Positions 45,431 through 54,902 of a stretch of DNA of 64,000 bases are shown piece by piece. Under the pieces are notes generated by a model. It worked only from the letters and a program-made list of their open reading frames with translations. It was not told where the DNA came from and ran no database searches. Made by a program: the position numbers and the translations under genes. The DNA is from UBA10329 sp964500205 (GTDB taxonomy: Bacteria > Bacteroidota > Bacteroidia > UBA10329), in the NCBI GenBank assembly GCA_964500205.1, contig CAZCNS010000001.1, positions 62,001 through 126,000 on the forward strand, written 5' to 3'. Numbering within the stretch: position 1 is the stretch's first letter; every line of letters begins with the position of its first letter.

Positions 45431-46441
45431 TTACTTCTCCCTGTCGATAACGAAGTTGACCAGTGCGATCAGTGAGCTGCGGGCCTCATTGTCGGGAAAT
45501 GTGTTGAGGATGGTAAGCGCACGGTCGCGGTAATCGTGCATCCGCTGGCGGGTGTAGTCGATGCCACCAAGTTTGGCCACCAATTCAATGACCTCAGCCA
45601 CACGCCTGTCGTCCGTGTTGTGGTTCTTCACGGTATTGATGATGAATCGCTTCTGCGCATCATCGGCCTGATTGAGCGCGTGGATAAGCGGCAGGGTCAT
45701 CTTCTTCTCCTTGATGTCGATGCCAACGGGTTTTCCTATGCCCGTATCGGTGCCATAGTCAAAGAGGTCATCCCGGATCTGAAAAGCGATACCCACGGTC
45801 TCACCGAACTGGCGCATGCTTTCTATCAGCGCCTTGTCGTCCGTCACGCTTGCCGCACCGCTGGCGCAGCAACTGGCGATGAGCGATGCGGTCTTCTTGG
45901 TGATGATGCTGAAATAAACCTCCTCGGTGATGTCGAGCTTGCGGGCTTTCTCGATCTGCAGCAGTTCTCCCTCGCTCATCTCCTCCACGGCCCGCGATGT
46001 TATCTCAAGCAAATGATAGTCTTTGTGCTTCACAGAAAGCAGCAACCCACGTGACAGCAGGAAATCGCCTATCAGCACGGCTATCTTGTTCTTCCACAAG
46101 GCATTGATGGAGAAAAACCCCCTGCGCATGTCTGAATCATCGACCACATCATCATGCACGAGGGTGGCGGTGTGAAGCAGTTCGATCAACGTGGAGGCCC
46201 GATAAGTGCTGTCATTGGTGTCACCGATGAGCTTCGCACTGAGAAAAACGAAAAGCGGACGCATCTGCTTCCCCTTGCGCTTGACGATGTAGCGCGTGAT
46301 CTTGTCGAGCAGGGCCACGTTGCTGCGCATCGAGGAGCGGAACCGTCCCTCAAACTCCTCCATCTCCACCCGAACGGGTGCTTTTATCTGCTCAAGTGTG
46401 CTCACCGTGCGTTGCGTGGCCGAAAGTACGTATGCGCTCAT
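45431..46441 (-). CDS. Polyprenyl diphosphate synthase (trans-isoprenyl synthetase)
   Basis: A 336-residue enzyme with both aspartate-rich motifs: LVHDDVVDDSDMRRG (first DDxxD, about 95) and FQIRDDLFDYGTD (second, about 220), plus GKQMRPLFVFLSAKL near residue 60. It extends isopentenyl diphosphate into a C35-C45 chain, most likely for the menaquinone side chain. The chain length cannot be read with confidence, so no gene symbol is given. It lies 39 bases after rlmN on the same strand. Confidence 0.92.
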   Translation of the reverse strand: MSAYVLSATQRTVSTLEQIKAPVRVEMEEFEGRFRSSMRSNVALLDKITRYIVKRKGKQMRPLFVFLSAKLIGDTNDSTYRASTLIELLHTATLVHDDVVDDSDMRRGFFSINALWKNKIAVLIGDFLLSRGLLLSVKHKDYHLLEITSRAVEEMSEGELLQIEKARKLDITEEVYFSIITKKTASLIASCCASGAASVTDDKALIESMRQFGETVGIAFQIRDDLFDYGTDTGIGKPVGIDIKEKKMTLPLIHALNQADDAQKRFIINTVKNHNTDDRRVAEVIELVAKLGGIDYTRQRMHDYRDRALTILNTFPDNEARSSLIALVNFVIDREK

Positions 46442-46480
46442 CTTCGGCCCATGACCCTAAGGCGCGAAGGACCGCAATGT

Positions 46481-47545
46481 TCACTTAGCACGCAACGTTG
46501 CCGCCACCTCAGACTTGTTGGCGAGCTGTCCGCAGGCGGCATCAATGTCCTTTCCTCTGCTGCGCCTCACATTCACTATGAGGTTCCGCGATTCGAGATA
46601 TTCCTTGAACGCATCCACCTTCCTTTCATCGGCCTTTCGGAATTCACCTCCATCAATCGGATTGTATTCGATGATGTTGATCTTGGTGGGGAAATTCCTT
46701 GCAAAATCGGCCAACTCACGTGCATCTTCCAGACTATCATTGAAATCCTTGAAGATGATGTACTCGAGCGTGGGGCGCATGTCTGTCTGTTCATGGAAAT
46801 AGCGCATGGCCGCAGCCAACTCGGTCAGATTGTTGCTCTCGTTGATGGGCATGATCCTGCTTCGCTTCTCCTCGTTGGCCGCGTGGAGCGACAAGGCCAG
46901 GTTGAACCGCACCTTGTCATCGCCCAGCCTCCGGATCATCTTTGCAATGCCGGCCGTGCTCACCGTGATGCGCCTCGGACTCATGCCAAGACCTTCGGGC
47001 GAGGAGATGCGCTCAATGCTCTCCAGCACATTCTTATAGTTGAGCAGCGGCTCGCCCATGCCCATATAGACGATATTGGTGAGCGGGATGCCATAATGCG
47101 ACTGCGACTGCTGCATGATGTGCACCACCTGATCGAAGATCTCGTCCGCATTCAAGTTGCGTAACCGATCAAGACGGCCTGTGGCACAGAACGCACAGGT
47201 AAGGCTGCAACCGATCTGCGAGCTGATGCAGGCCGTCATCCGCGTGGCAGTGGGGATGAGCACACCCTCTACCAATTTACCATCATGGGTTTGAAAAGAA
47301 CTTTTGATGGTGCGGTCATTGCTTACCTGCTTTTCGGCCACCTGCACTGCGTTGATGGCAAAGTGCTCTGAAAGTAGGTTACGCGTGGCCGCACTAAGGT
47401 TGGTCATCTCATCAAAGGAGCGGACTCCTTTTCGCCAGAGCCATTCATCTATCTGTTTGGCGCGAAATGGCTTTTCGCCATGCTGCACCAGGAAAGCTGC
47501 CACATCATCGCGGGTCAATTTTCGTATGTCGTTCCGTTCGGTCAT
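46481..47545 (-). CDS. rlmN: 23S rRNA (adenine(2503)-C2)-methyltransferase RlmN
   Basis: A 354-residue radical-SAM enzyme. Cys113, Cys117 and Cys120 (CSLTCAFC) bind the iron-sulfur cluster; MGMGEPLLN and the C-terminal RRSRGKDIDAACGQL, which holds the second mechanistic cysteine, are present. It methylates A2503 of 23S rRNA, and in known cases A37 of some tRNAs. A TAACTTTG box ends only 8 bases before the ATG, suggesting an almost leaderless message. Likely co-transcribed with the downstream polyprenyl synthase gene. Confidence 0.95.
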   Translation of the reverse strand: MTERNDIRKLTRDDVAAFLVQHGEKPFRAKQIDEWLWRKGVRSFDEMTNLSAATRNLLSEHFAINAVQVAEKQVSNDRTIKSSFQTHDGKLVEGVLIPTATRMTACISSQIGCSLTCAFCATGRLDRLRNLNADEIFDQVVHIMQQSQSHYGIPLTNIVYMGMGEPLLNYKNVLESIERISSPEGLGMSPRRITVSTAGIAKMIRRLGDDKVRFNLALSLHAANEEKRSRIMPINESNNLTELAAAMRYFHEQTDMRPTLEYIIFKDFNDSLEDARELADFARNFPTKINIIEYNPIDGGEFRKADERKVDAFKEYLESRNLIVNVRRSRGKDIDAACGQLANKSEVAATLRAK

Positions 47546-47553
47546 TGCGGATG

Positions 47554-47561
47554 CAAAGTTA
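47554..47561 (-). promoter_or_regulatory. Putative -7 box directly before rlmN
   Basis: On the minus strand TAACTTTG fits TAnnTTTG and ends 8 bases from the ATG at 47545. No TTG at -33 was found. Confidence 0.4.
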
Positions 47562-47665
47562 AGGGTGGCCCGACCCTGTGATTTTCAGCCGATTCCTGTC
47601 AAAAGTCAATTACTGAGAGCAGCTATTTCTGACCTTTGAAGGTGAATTTAACCTTCCCCTCTCCC

Positions 47666-48526
47666 ATGAAACAGTTGCTGCTCCTGCCTCTCCTACTGCT
47701 TTCAATGATGTTGATGACCGCCAAAGCCCAGTCGGGTATGGAGGATGTGGTCTATCTGAACAACGGCAGTGTGCTGCGCGGCATCATTGTGGAGCAGGTG
47801 CCCAACAAGAGCCTGAAGGTACAAATAGCTGGCGGCAGCATCTTTCAGATCGAGATCGCGGACGTGGAGCGCATCACTAAGGAATCGCCCCTGTCAGTAT
47901 TCCCCGGCAGTAGCGCACCCGATAGGTCTTCGCGCGAAACAAGAGTGCGGGATTCAATCAGAGTGCGCGAACCATGGGTTCCAAGGCGCAAGGGATATTT
48001 CCTGCAAGGTCAGGTGCTACTTGAGCTGGCGCAGGGCGGCCTTCGCGTGGTGAACGGCTACAAGTTCGGGCGGTTCGGTTACCTTGGTCTCGGTGTTGGA
48101 ATCGACCTGAGCGGACCGAGCATTTCACATGCCTACAACAACCTTTGGGGAAATGGAAGCTATGGCGGAACAGGGGTTTATATGCCTGTGTATATTCATT
48201 ACTCAGGCGACATCCTCAACAGAAGAGTGACCCCATTCTACGCTATGGAGCTTGGGTATGCGGCCCTGCTCCGCGATACGGACAATCAGTGGTCTGACAA
48301 TGACCGTGTGCGTGGCGGTGTGATTGGAGGTGCTGGAATAGGGGTGAGATTCAATACCCGCAGGAGACTGAATATGAGCGTACTCTTCAACCTCAACTTC
48401 AAGAACATATCGTACCGTGAAAACTGGTACTGGTATGATGACATGAACGAGATGTACCATACCGAGACTCAGCGCGTAAGAACTACGCTCTTCTACCCGG
48501 GACTGCGACTTGGCATTGGTTTCTGA
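47666..48526 (+). CDS. Putative outer-membrane protein with an N-terminal NGS-x-x-x-G domain
   Basis: The ATG at 47666 starts a clear signal peptide (MKQLLLLPLLLLSMMLMTAKAQ); an upstream TTG at 47636 is unlikely. Residues about 25-75 (VVYLNNGSVLRGIIVEQVP ... FQIEIADVERI) match a small beta domain common at the start of Bacteroidota envelope proteins. Residues about 115-286 alternate polar and hydrophobic residues with many Gly/Tyr (FGYLGLGVGIDL ... YPGLRLGIGF), consistent with an outer-membrane barrel. No specific family function was recognised. A hairpin terminator follows 4 bases after the stop. Confidence 0.75.
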   Translation: MKQLLLLPLLLLSMMLMTAKAQSGMEDVVYLNNGSVLRGIIVEQVPNKSLKVQIAGGSIFQIEIADVERITKESPLSVFPGSSAPDRSSRETRVRDSIRVREPWVPRRKGYFLQGQVLLELAQGGLRVVNGYKFGRFGYLGLGVGIDLSGPSISHAYNNLWGNGSYGGTGVYMPVYIHYSGDILNRRVTPFYAMELGYAALLRDTDNQWSDNDRVRGGVIGGAGIGVRFNTRRRLNMSVLFNLNFKNISYRENWYWYDDMNEMYHTETQRVRTTLFYPGLRLGIGF

Positions 48527-48530
48527 AAAA

Positions 48531-48562
48531 AAAGAGGCTCCTCACTACTGGGAAGCCTCTTT
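48531..48562. terminator. Bidirectional hairpin terminator
   Basis: A 9-bp stem AAAGAGGCT/AGCCTCTTT (48531-48539 with 48554-48562) with a 14-base loop lies between the outer-membrane protein gene and the convergent tRNA gene; A-rich and T-rich flanks allow use from both strands. Confidence 0.7.
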
Positions 48563-48571
48563 CGAATCACG

Positions 48572-48643
48572 TAGCCTCGACAGGAATCGAACCTGTATCA
48601 AAAGTTTAGGAAACTTCTATTCTATCCATTGAACTACGAGGCC
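48572..48643 (-). tRNA. tRNA-Arg (anticodon CCU)
   Basis: The 72-base minus-strand sequence folds as a tRNA: acceptor GGCCTCG with CGAGGCT (G1:U72 wobble), a D-arm GTTC...GAAT, an anticodon stem GAAGT/ACTTT with loop TTCCTAA giving anticodon CCU, T-arm ACAGG-TTCGATT-CCTGT, and discriminator A. CCA is not encoded. It reads the rare AGG codon. It lies between the terminator and metG. Confidence 0.92.
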
Positions 48644-48683
48644 AGAACGGGGCGACAAAAGTAAGATTTCGATTCAAGCTGGC

Positions 48684-50804
48684 TCAAGCCACACCGCTGC
48701 CCTCGCCCACCTTTCTGTCAGGCTGCACGAATGCCAACTTCCCTGCTGAATCCTCGGCCATCAGCACCATGCCCTGACTCTCGATGCCCTTGATCTTCCT
48801 CGGCTCAAGATTGCAGAGCAGGCTCACCTGCTGCCCTATGATATTCTCAGGTGCATAGCTGCCTGCAATACCCGATACCACTGTCCGCACCTCAGAACCA
48901 ATATCTATGCGCAGGCGCAGCAACTTGTCGGTCTTCGGCACACGCTCGGCCTCCACTATGGTGCCGATGCGAATATCGAGTGCCTGGAACTGGTCGAAGG
49001 TGATGTTCTGTTTCATTGGGCACGAAGGACGAGGGGCAAGGGACGAGGGGTTCGATTGATGATTGATGATTGATGATTGATGATTGGCATCACCCCCACC
49101 ATTTGCCATTTTCGATTTTCCTCTCAGTTTCTCGACTTCCTTCTCCACATCAACATCTTCAAACTTGGTGAAAAGCAGCTCGGCCTGACCGATCACGTGG
49201 CCTGACGGCATCAGTACCGCAGGAGCCTCACCCCACTTGAATTCTCCATAGAGATTCAACATGGATGCCAATTTCTCCGCAGTGAACGGCAGGAACGGAG
49301 CAAGGATCTGCGAAAGATGAGCCGCTATCTGCAAAGAGGTAGCGATGACCTTTTCTGCGGCCTCGGGGTCGGTCTTCACGGTCTTCCACGGCTCGTTGTC
49401 TGCCAGATACTTGTTGCCGAGACGGGCAAGGTTCATGGCCTCGGCCAATCCCTGTCGGAACTGAAACTTCTCGATGGGTGCACCTACCTTGGAGTAGAAG
49501 GACATTGCTTCCTCCAGCACCGAAGCGTCCGTTTCCACCTGTGGCAGCTTCCCCTCATAATACTTGTGCGTCAGCACCACGGCCCGGTTCACGAAATTGC
49601 CGAGAATGGCCACAAGCTCGTTGTTGTTGCGGGCCTGAAAGTCCTTCCAAGTGAACTCACTGTCCTTCGCCTCGGGCAGGATGGAGCAGAGCGTGTAGCG
49701 CAGCGCATCCTTGCGGTCGGGGTAATCCTCCAGATACTCGTGCAGCCACACCGCCCAGTTGCGCGAGGTGCTCAGCTTGTCACCCTCCAGATTCAGGAAC
49801 TCGTTGGCGGGAACGTTCTGCGGCAGGATGTATTCCCCGTGTGATTTGAGGATGATGGGGAAGATGATGCAATGGAAAACGATGTTGTCCTTCCCGATGA
49901 AATGCACGAGGCGGGTGCTTTCGTCCTTCCAGTATGGCTCCCAGTCTTTGCCGTTATCGGCAGCCCATTGTTTGGTGGCACTGATGTAGCCGATGGGTGC
50001 ATCGAGCCACACGTAGAGCACCTTGCCATCAGCGCCCTCCACGGGCACCTTAACGCCCCAGTCGAGGTCGCGTGTCATGGCGCGGTCATGCAGGCCACCA
50101 TCAAGCCAAGAGTTGCACTGGCCCACCACATGGTTCTTCCATTCTGACGGATTGTGATGCTCCGCACCGTCCAGCTTTCCCGTGTTAATCCACTCTTTCA
50201 GCCACTCGCCATGCTGCGCCATCGGCAGGTACCAATGCTTCGTCTTCCGCAGCACAGGCGCACTGCCACTCAGCACCGAACGCGGGTTGATGAGCTCGTT
50301 AGGGCTAAGCGAACTGCCGCATTTCTCGCATTGATCGCCATAGGCATCGTTGTTACCGCACTTCGGGCATGTACCCATGATATAGCGGTCGGCCAGGAAC
50401 TGCTGCTGTTCCTCATCAAAATACTGCTCGCTTTCCTTCACAGTAAAAACGCCCTTGTCTAGCAGTTCCTTGAAGTACTGCGAAGCAGTCTCGTGATGCA
50501 GTTCTGAACTGGTGCGGTGATAGATGTCGAATTGGATGCCGAAGTCCGCAAAAGCCTTCTCGCAGATGGAATGGTACTTATCCACCAACGCTTGCGGGGT
50601 GATACCGTCCTTTCTTGCACGCAGGGTGATGGCCGCACCGTGCTCATCCGAACCGCAGACGAACACCGCGTCCTCGCCCTTCAGTTTCAAGTAACGGGAG
50701 TAGATGTCCGCTGGGAGATATGCCCCCGCCAGATGGCCGAGGTGGATCGGGCCGTTGACGTACGGCAGCGCGGCAGTGATAAGGTGGCGTTTGGGCTTGT
50801 TCAC
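48684..50804 (-). CDS. metG: Methionyl-tRNA synthetase
   Basis: The 706-residue enzyme has the class I signatures HLGH (in PYVNGPIHLGHLAG) and KLSTSRNW (KMSKS-like), the zinc knuckle CPKCGNNDAYGDQCEKCG, and WLDAPIGYISATK. The C-terminal part (about 595-706; FQALDIRIGTIVEAERV) is the tRNA-binding OB-fold found on long MetRS proteins. The start is taken as GTG 50804 (VNKPKRHLITAALPY); a frame from 50903 would add 33 residues without support. The linker before the OB-fold is encoded by two simple repeats (49022-49086) of a kind otherwise seen between genes. Confidence 0.94.
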   Translation of the reverse strand: MNKPKRHLITAALPYVNGPIHLGHLAGAYLPADIYSRYLKLKGEDAVFVCGSDEHGAAITLRARKDGITPQALVDKYHSICEKAFADFGIQFDIYHRTSSELHHETASQYFKELLDKGVFTVKESEQYFDEEQQQFLADRYIMGTCPKCGNNDAYGDQCEKCGSSLSPNELINPRSVLSGSAPVLRKTKHWYLPMAQHGEWLKEWINTGKLDGAEHHNPSEWKNHVVGQCNSWLDGGLHDRAMTRDLDWGVKVPVEGADGKVLYVWLDAPIGYISATKQWAADNGKDWEPYWKDESTRLVHFIGKDNIVFHCIIFPIILKSHGEYILPQNVPANEFLNLEGDKLSTSRNWAVWLHEYLEDYPDRKDALRYTLCSILPEAKDSEFTWKDFQARNNNELVAILGNFVNRAVVLTHKYYEGKLPQVETDASVLEEAMSFYSKVGAPIEKFQFRQGLAEAMNLARLGNKYLADNEPWKTVKTDPEAAEKVIATSLQIAAHLSQILAPFLPFTAEKLASMLNLYGEFKWGEAPAVLMPSGHVIGQAELLFTKFEDVDVEKEVEKLRGKSKMANGGGDANHQSSIINHQSNPSSLAPRPSCPMKQNITFDQFQALDIRIGTIVEAERVPKTDKLLRLRIDIGSEVRTVVSGIAGSYAPENIIGQQVSLLCNLEPRKIKGIESQGMVLMAEDSAGKLAFVQPDRKVGEGSGVA
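49022..49086. repeat. Simple repeats (GGGACGAG and GATTGAT types) inside the metG linker
   Basis: A stretch of GGACGAGGGGCAAGGG-like units (about 49022-49050) is followed by more than four 7-base GATTGAT units (49054-49086). They are in frame within metG and encode a low-complexity linker (NHQSS...NHQSN...APRPS). Similar tracts occur between genes at 45366-45430 and upstream of truB near 37031-37062. Confidence 0.7.
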
Positions 50805-50882
50805 GGAATAGGATGCGGTTGGGGGGGCAAACTTACAGGTGGACGGGGCGGGATACAAAAGACGAATTAGTGATAAGGTGCC

Positions 50883-50890
50883 TATTTTTG
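50883..50890 (+). promoter_or_regulatory. Putative -7 box of the ParE-type toxin-antitoxin pair
   Basis: TATTTTTG fits TAnnTTTG and lies 19 bases before the antitoxin ATG at 50909. No TTG at -33 was identified. Confidence 0.35.
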
Positions 50891-50908
50891 TTTCAAATAC
50901 CACGGCAC

Positions 50909-51130
50909 ATGAGCACCATCGTCATCCAACGTAAGAAACGTATTGCGGAGCGCATCATGCAGATCGATCAGGTCAAGGCCCTCGATGAGCTGGAGGAACT
51001 TCTGGTGGGCATCGAAATGCGGGCAAGGGTTGAAGCCTCCATGCACGACATCGACAACGGTAACGTGATGACATTGGAGGAGTTTCATCGCAGTAATAGG
51101 GAATGGCTGAAAGCAAAACGTACCGAGTAG
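50909..51130 (+). CDS. Putative antitoxin of a ParE/RelE-type module
   Basis: A 73-residue, highly charged helical protein (IQRKKRIAERIMQIDQVKALDELEELL ... MTLEEFHRSNREWL). Its last 28 bases overlap the start of the ParE/RelE-like gene, and its size and charge match antitoxins of such pairs. No specific DNA-binding fold was recognised, so the role is inferred from the partner. It is divergent from metG. Confidence 0.65.
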   Translation: MSTIVIQRKKRIAERIMQIDQVKALDELEELLVGIEMRARVEASMHDIDNGNVMTLEEFHRSNREWLKAKRTE

Positions 51131-51450
51131 AAGTGACCAAAGGTGCCCGTGACCGATTTCAGCGCACCATCCTTCCATATCTGTTTCGCAACTTCTCAGA
51201 AAGCCGCGTTTTCGAGATAGACCGCTCTTTGGAGAAGGCCACTGATTCATTGTCATCTTTACCGTTTCGTGGTTCGATGGAGCATCAGCTTGGCAGTCAG
51301 ACGCTCCAATACCGCTTCATTCTCTTCCGCGAGACCCGCTACTTTGAACTGAAGATTCTGTATTTCGTGGACGAAATCAACGCCACCGTCTTTGTGGTGG
51401 ACTACTTCCCCACTGCCATGCACCCAAAGCGAATGACACGCTCCGAGTAG
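51103..51450 (+). CDS. ParE/RelE-superfamily toxin-like protein
   Basis: A 115-residue protein with the ParE/RelE pattern: YRVEVTKGARDRFQRTILPYL, two helices, then beta strands YRFILFRETRYFELKILYFVDE ending in VFVVDYFPTAMHP. ParE-type proteins poison gyrase and RelE-type proteins cut mRNA on ribosomes; which applies here is not clear. The 28-base overlap with the antitoxin gene implies coupled translation. Confidence 0.72.
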   Translation: MAESKTYRVEVTKGARDRFQRTILPYLFRNFSESRVFEIDRSLEKATDSLSSLPFRGSMEHQLGSQTLQYRFILFRETRYFELKILYFVDEINATVFVVDYFPTAMHPKRMTRSE

Positions 51451-51487
51451 GTTTCCGCATATTTACATCCGAACATAGAAAACCATC

Positions 51488-52978
<1,491 letters not shown>

Positions 52979-53063
52979 CTGGTAATACTTAACATTGTTT
53001 TGGCATGATGATTGAAAAGAACGCAGCATCTTTGAACCATCATTAACCCAAAAACACACTACA

Positions 53064-53468
53064 ATGAAACACTTGACATTTCTTTCAGCAATTTTACTCA
53101 CCCTTACTTTTTCCGCAGCAGCGCAGAAGGCAGGTGAGAAAATCCAGATCGAGAGCAGTGGAGCTTGGTATGACGGCAAAATCCTTAAGGTCGAGGGCGG
53201 AAAGTACTTCGTGACCTATGACGATTGGGGCGACAGTTGGGATGAGTGGGTCGGCATTGAGCGCATCCGAGGGTTCAAGACCGCTGCTTCGCCTGCACCG
53301 GGTGTATCTGGAAAGTACAAAGTGGGTGACCGCGTGGAAGTAGAGTATGGCATGATTCCGGCCCCCGCCACGGTCATCGAGGTGGGCGAGAACAAGTACC
53401 ACATCCAGTACGACAACAAACTCTACAAGACCAAATGGGTCACGGAGCGGGAGATTAAAAAACTGTGA
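53064..53468 (+). CDS. Secreted protein with two Tudor/Agenet-like domains
   Basis: A 134-residue protein with a signal peptide (MKHLTFLSAILLTLTFSAAAQ) and two related beta units: about 24-68 (KIQIESSGAWYDGKILKVEG ... DSWDEWVGIERIR) and about 84-133 (RVEVEYGMIPAPATVIEVGE ... KTKWVTEREI). The W-Y-x-G-x-I-L-K-V ... Y-D ... W-D-E-W-V pattern resembles Tudor-knot/Agenet domains, which in eukaryotes bind modified peptides. In a periplasmic or surface protein the ligand must be different; none can be assigned. A strong hairpin terminator follows. Confidence 0.7.
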   Translation: MKHLTFLSAILLTLTFSAAAQKAGEKIQIESSGAWYDGKILKVEGGKYFVTYDDWGDSWDEWVGIERIRGFKTAASPAPGVSGKYKVGDRVEVEYGMIPAPATVIEVGENKYHIQYDNKLYKTKWVTEREIKKL

Positions 53469-53491
53469 GAAACCGCTTCCCGATGTTCCAG

Positions 53492-53518
53492 AAAAGACCG
53501 TCCAAGTGGCGGTCTTTT
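53492..53518 (+). terminator. Intrinsic terminator
   Basis: Stem AAAAGACCG/CGGTCTTTT (53492-53500 with 53510-53518), 9-base loop, then a T run. It ends the Tudor-like gene and faces the convergent MBL-fold gene. Confidence 0.85.
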
Positions 53519-53531
53519 TTTTGCCTCGCGG

Positions 53532-54902
53532 TCAGAGTTCAAGCTCTGCAATGTCGTGCAACATTGGCACGGACGCCTCGTAGCCGAATCTTTCCTTGAT
53601 CTTGAGCCGTAAAGCATCCGCAGCCTGATTCTCCCCGTGGATGACGAATACATGCTGTGGTGCATGCTCCAATTCGCTCATCCAATCGAGCAACTCAGCG
53701 CGGTCGGCATGGGCGGAGAGGCCCTCCAACTGTTCCACACGGCACTTCACCTGATGGTAATTTCCATGGAATTTTATCTCCCCGGCACCTTCTTGCAATT
53801 GTCGTCCGCGTGTGCCCTCGGCTTGATAGCCCGCCAACAGCACCAGTGAGTCAGGGTTACCGAGATGTTTCTTCATGTAGGCAAGGATGCGCCCGCCCGT
53901 GACCATGCCACTGCCTGCCACCACCACCTTGGGCCGAAGGTCGGCCACCTGTTCGAGCGTGTCTTTGTAGTCACGGATCACATTGAACTGCCTGCACATC
54001 TCCTCACAATCCTTGAACGACAGCCGATGCCATTCCGGATTCTCGCGGAACACATCGAGCACACGAGCACCCATCGGACTGTCCATGATAAAAGGCACAT
54101 CGGGGATAGCCTTCTCCAAACGAAGCTGCCAGAGTAGGAACATCAATGTCTGCGCCCTTTCCACAGCAAAACTTGGAATGAGCACTGAACCGCCCAAAGC
54201 AATGGTCGTAGTGATCAGCTCGCGCAACCGGTCCTTCGTGTCCTCCTGGGGGTGGAGACGGTCGCCATACGTACTCTCGATGAGGAGGACATCCGCCTCT
54301 GTGGGCCGCTCGGGACGGTGCATCAGTGGGTCATCATTCCTGCCGATGTCGCCAGAGAAGACCAGCATCTTCCCTCCTACTTTCAATTCAACGAAGGTGG
54401 ATCCGATGATATGACCATTATTCACAAATCGGGCAGAAATGCCAACGGCAAGGATCACCTCCTCTTTCAATCTGACAGACTTGAAATGCCGCAGAACAAG
54501 CTCCACATCATCAAGGTCATAAAGTGGTTCGGCAGGGCTATGCTTGGTGAACTCCTCGCGGTTCGCACGCTCTGCATCCTCCATCTGAATCTTCGCGCTA
54601 TCGCGCAGAATGATCTCCGCGATCTGCAACGTAGGTCTTGTGGCCAACACTTTCCCATTGAAACCCATTTTAACCAAACGTGGCAACCAGCCCGAGTGGT
54701 CCATGTGGCCATGAGTTAGCAGCACCATGTCGATGGTTGATGCGTCTACAGGGAAGCACTGCCAGTTCAGCTCACGAAGAGCCTTCACGCCTTGGAACAT
54801 ACCGCAGTCGACAAGAATGCGGATGCCGTTGGTCTCCACGAGGAATTTGGACCCTGTGACCGTGCCTGCCGCACCGAGAAAATGGACTGTTACCTTCATC
54901 AT
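53532..54902 (-). CDS. Beta-CASP metallo-beta-lactamase RNase-like protein
   Basis: A 456-residue protein with the metallo-beta-lactamase motif THGHMDHSG (His64, His66, Asp68, His69), then FSGDIGRND (metal-binding Asp), a beta-CASP segment (VLIPSFAVERAQ, IMDSPMG) and the C-terminal RNA-specificity region VVAGSGMVTGGRI, YQAEGTRGRQL, LEGLSAHADRAELLDW and VIHGE. These are the CPSF73/RNase J-like archaeal and bacterial beta-CASP nucleases. The 5' end overlaps the stop of the ATP-cone nuclease gene by 4 bases, so the two are probably translated together. Confidence 0.92.
   Translation of the reverse strand: MMKVTVHFLGAAGTVTGSKFLVETNGIRILVDCGMFQGVKALRELNWQCFPVDASTIDMVLLTHGHMDHSGWLPRLVKMGFNGKVLATRPTLQIAEIILRDSAKIQMEDAERANREEFTKHSPAEPLYDLDDVELVLRHFKSVRLKEEVILAVGISARFVNNGHIIGSTFVELKVGGKMLVFSGDIGRNDDPLMHRPERPTEADVLLIESTYGDRLHPQEDTKDRLRELITTTIALGGSVLIPSFAVERAQTLMFLLWQLRLEKAIPDVPFIMDSPMGARVLDVFRENPEWHRLSFKDCEEMCRQFNVIRDYKDTLEQVADLRPKVVVAGSGMVTGGRILAYMKKHLGNPDSLVLLAGYQAEGTRGRQLQEGAGEIKFHGNYHQVKCRVEQLEGLSAHADRAELLDWMSELEHAPQHVFVIHGENQAADALRLKIKERFGYEASVPMLHDIAELEL

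Noticed and set aside
49054..49086. CRISPR-like or tandem-repeat array
   Set aside because: The period is 7 bases without spacers; it is a simple repeat inside metG.
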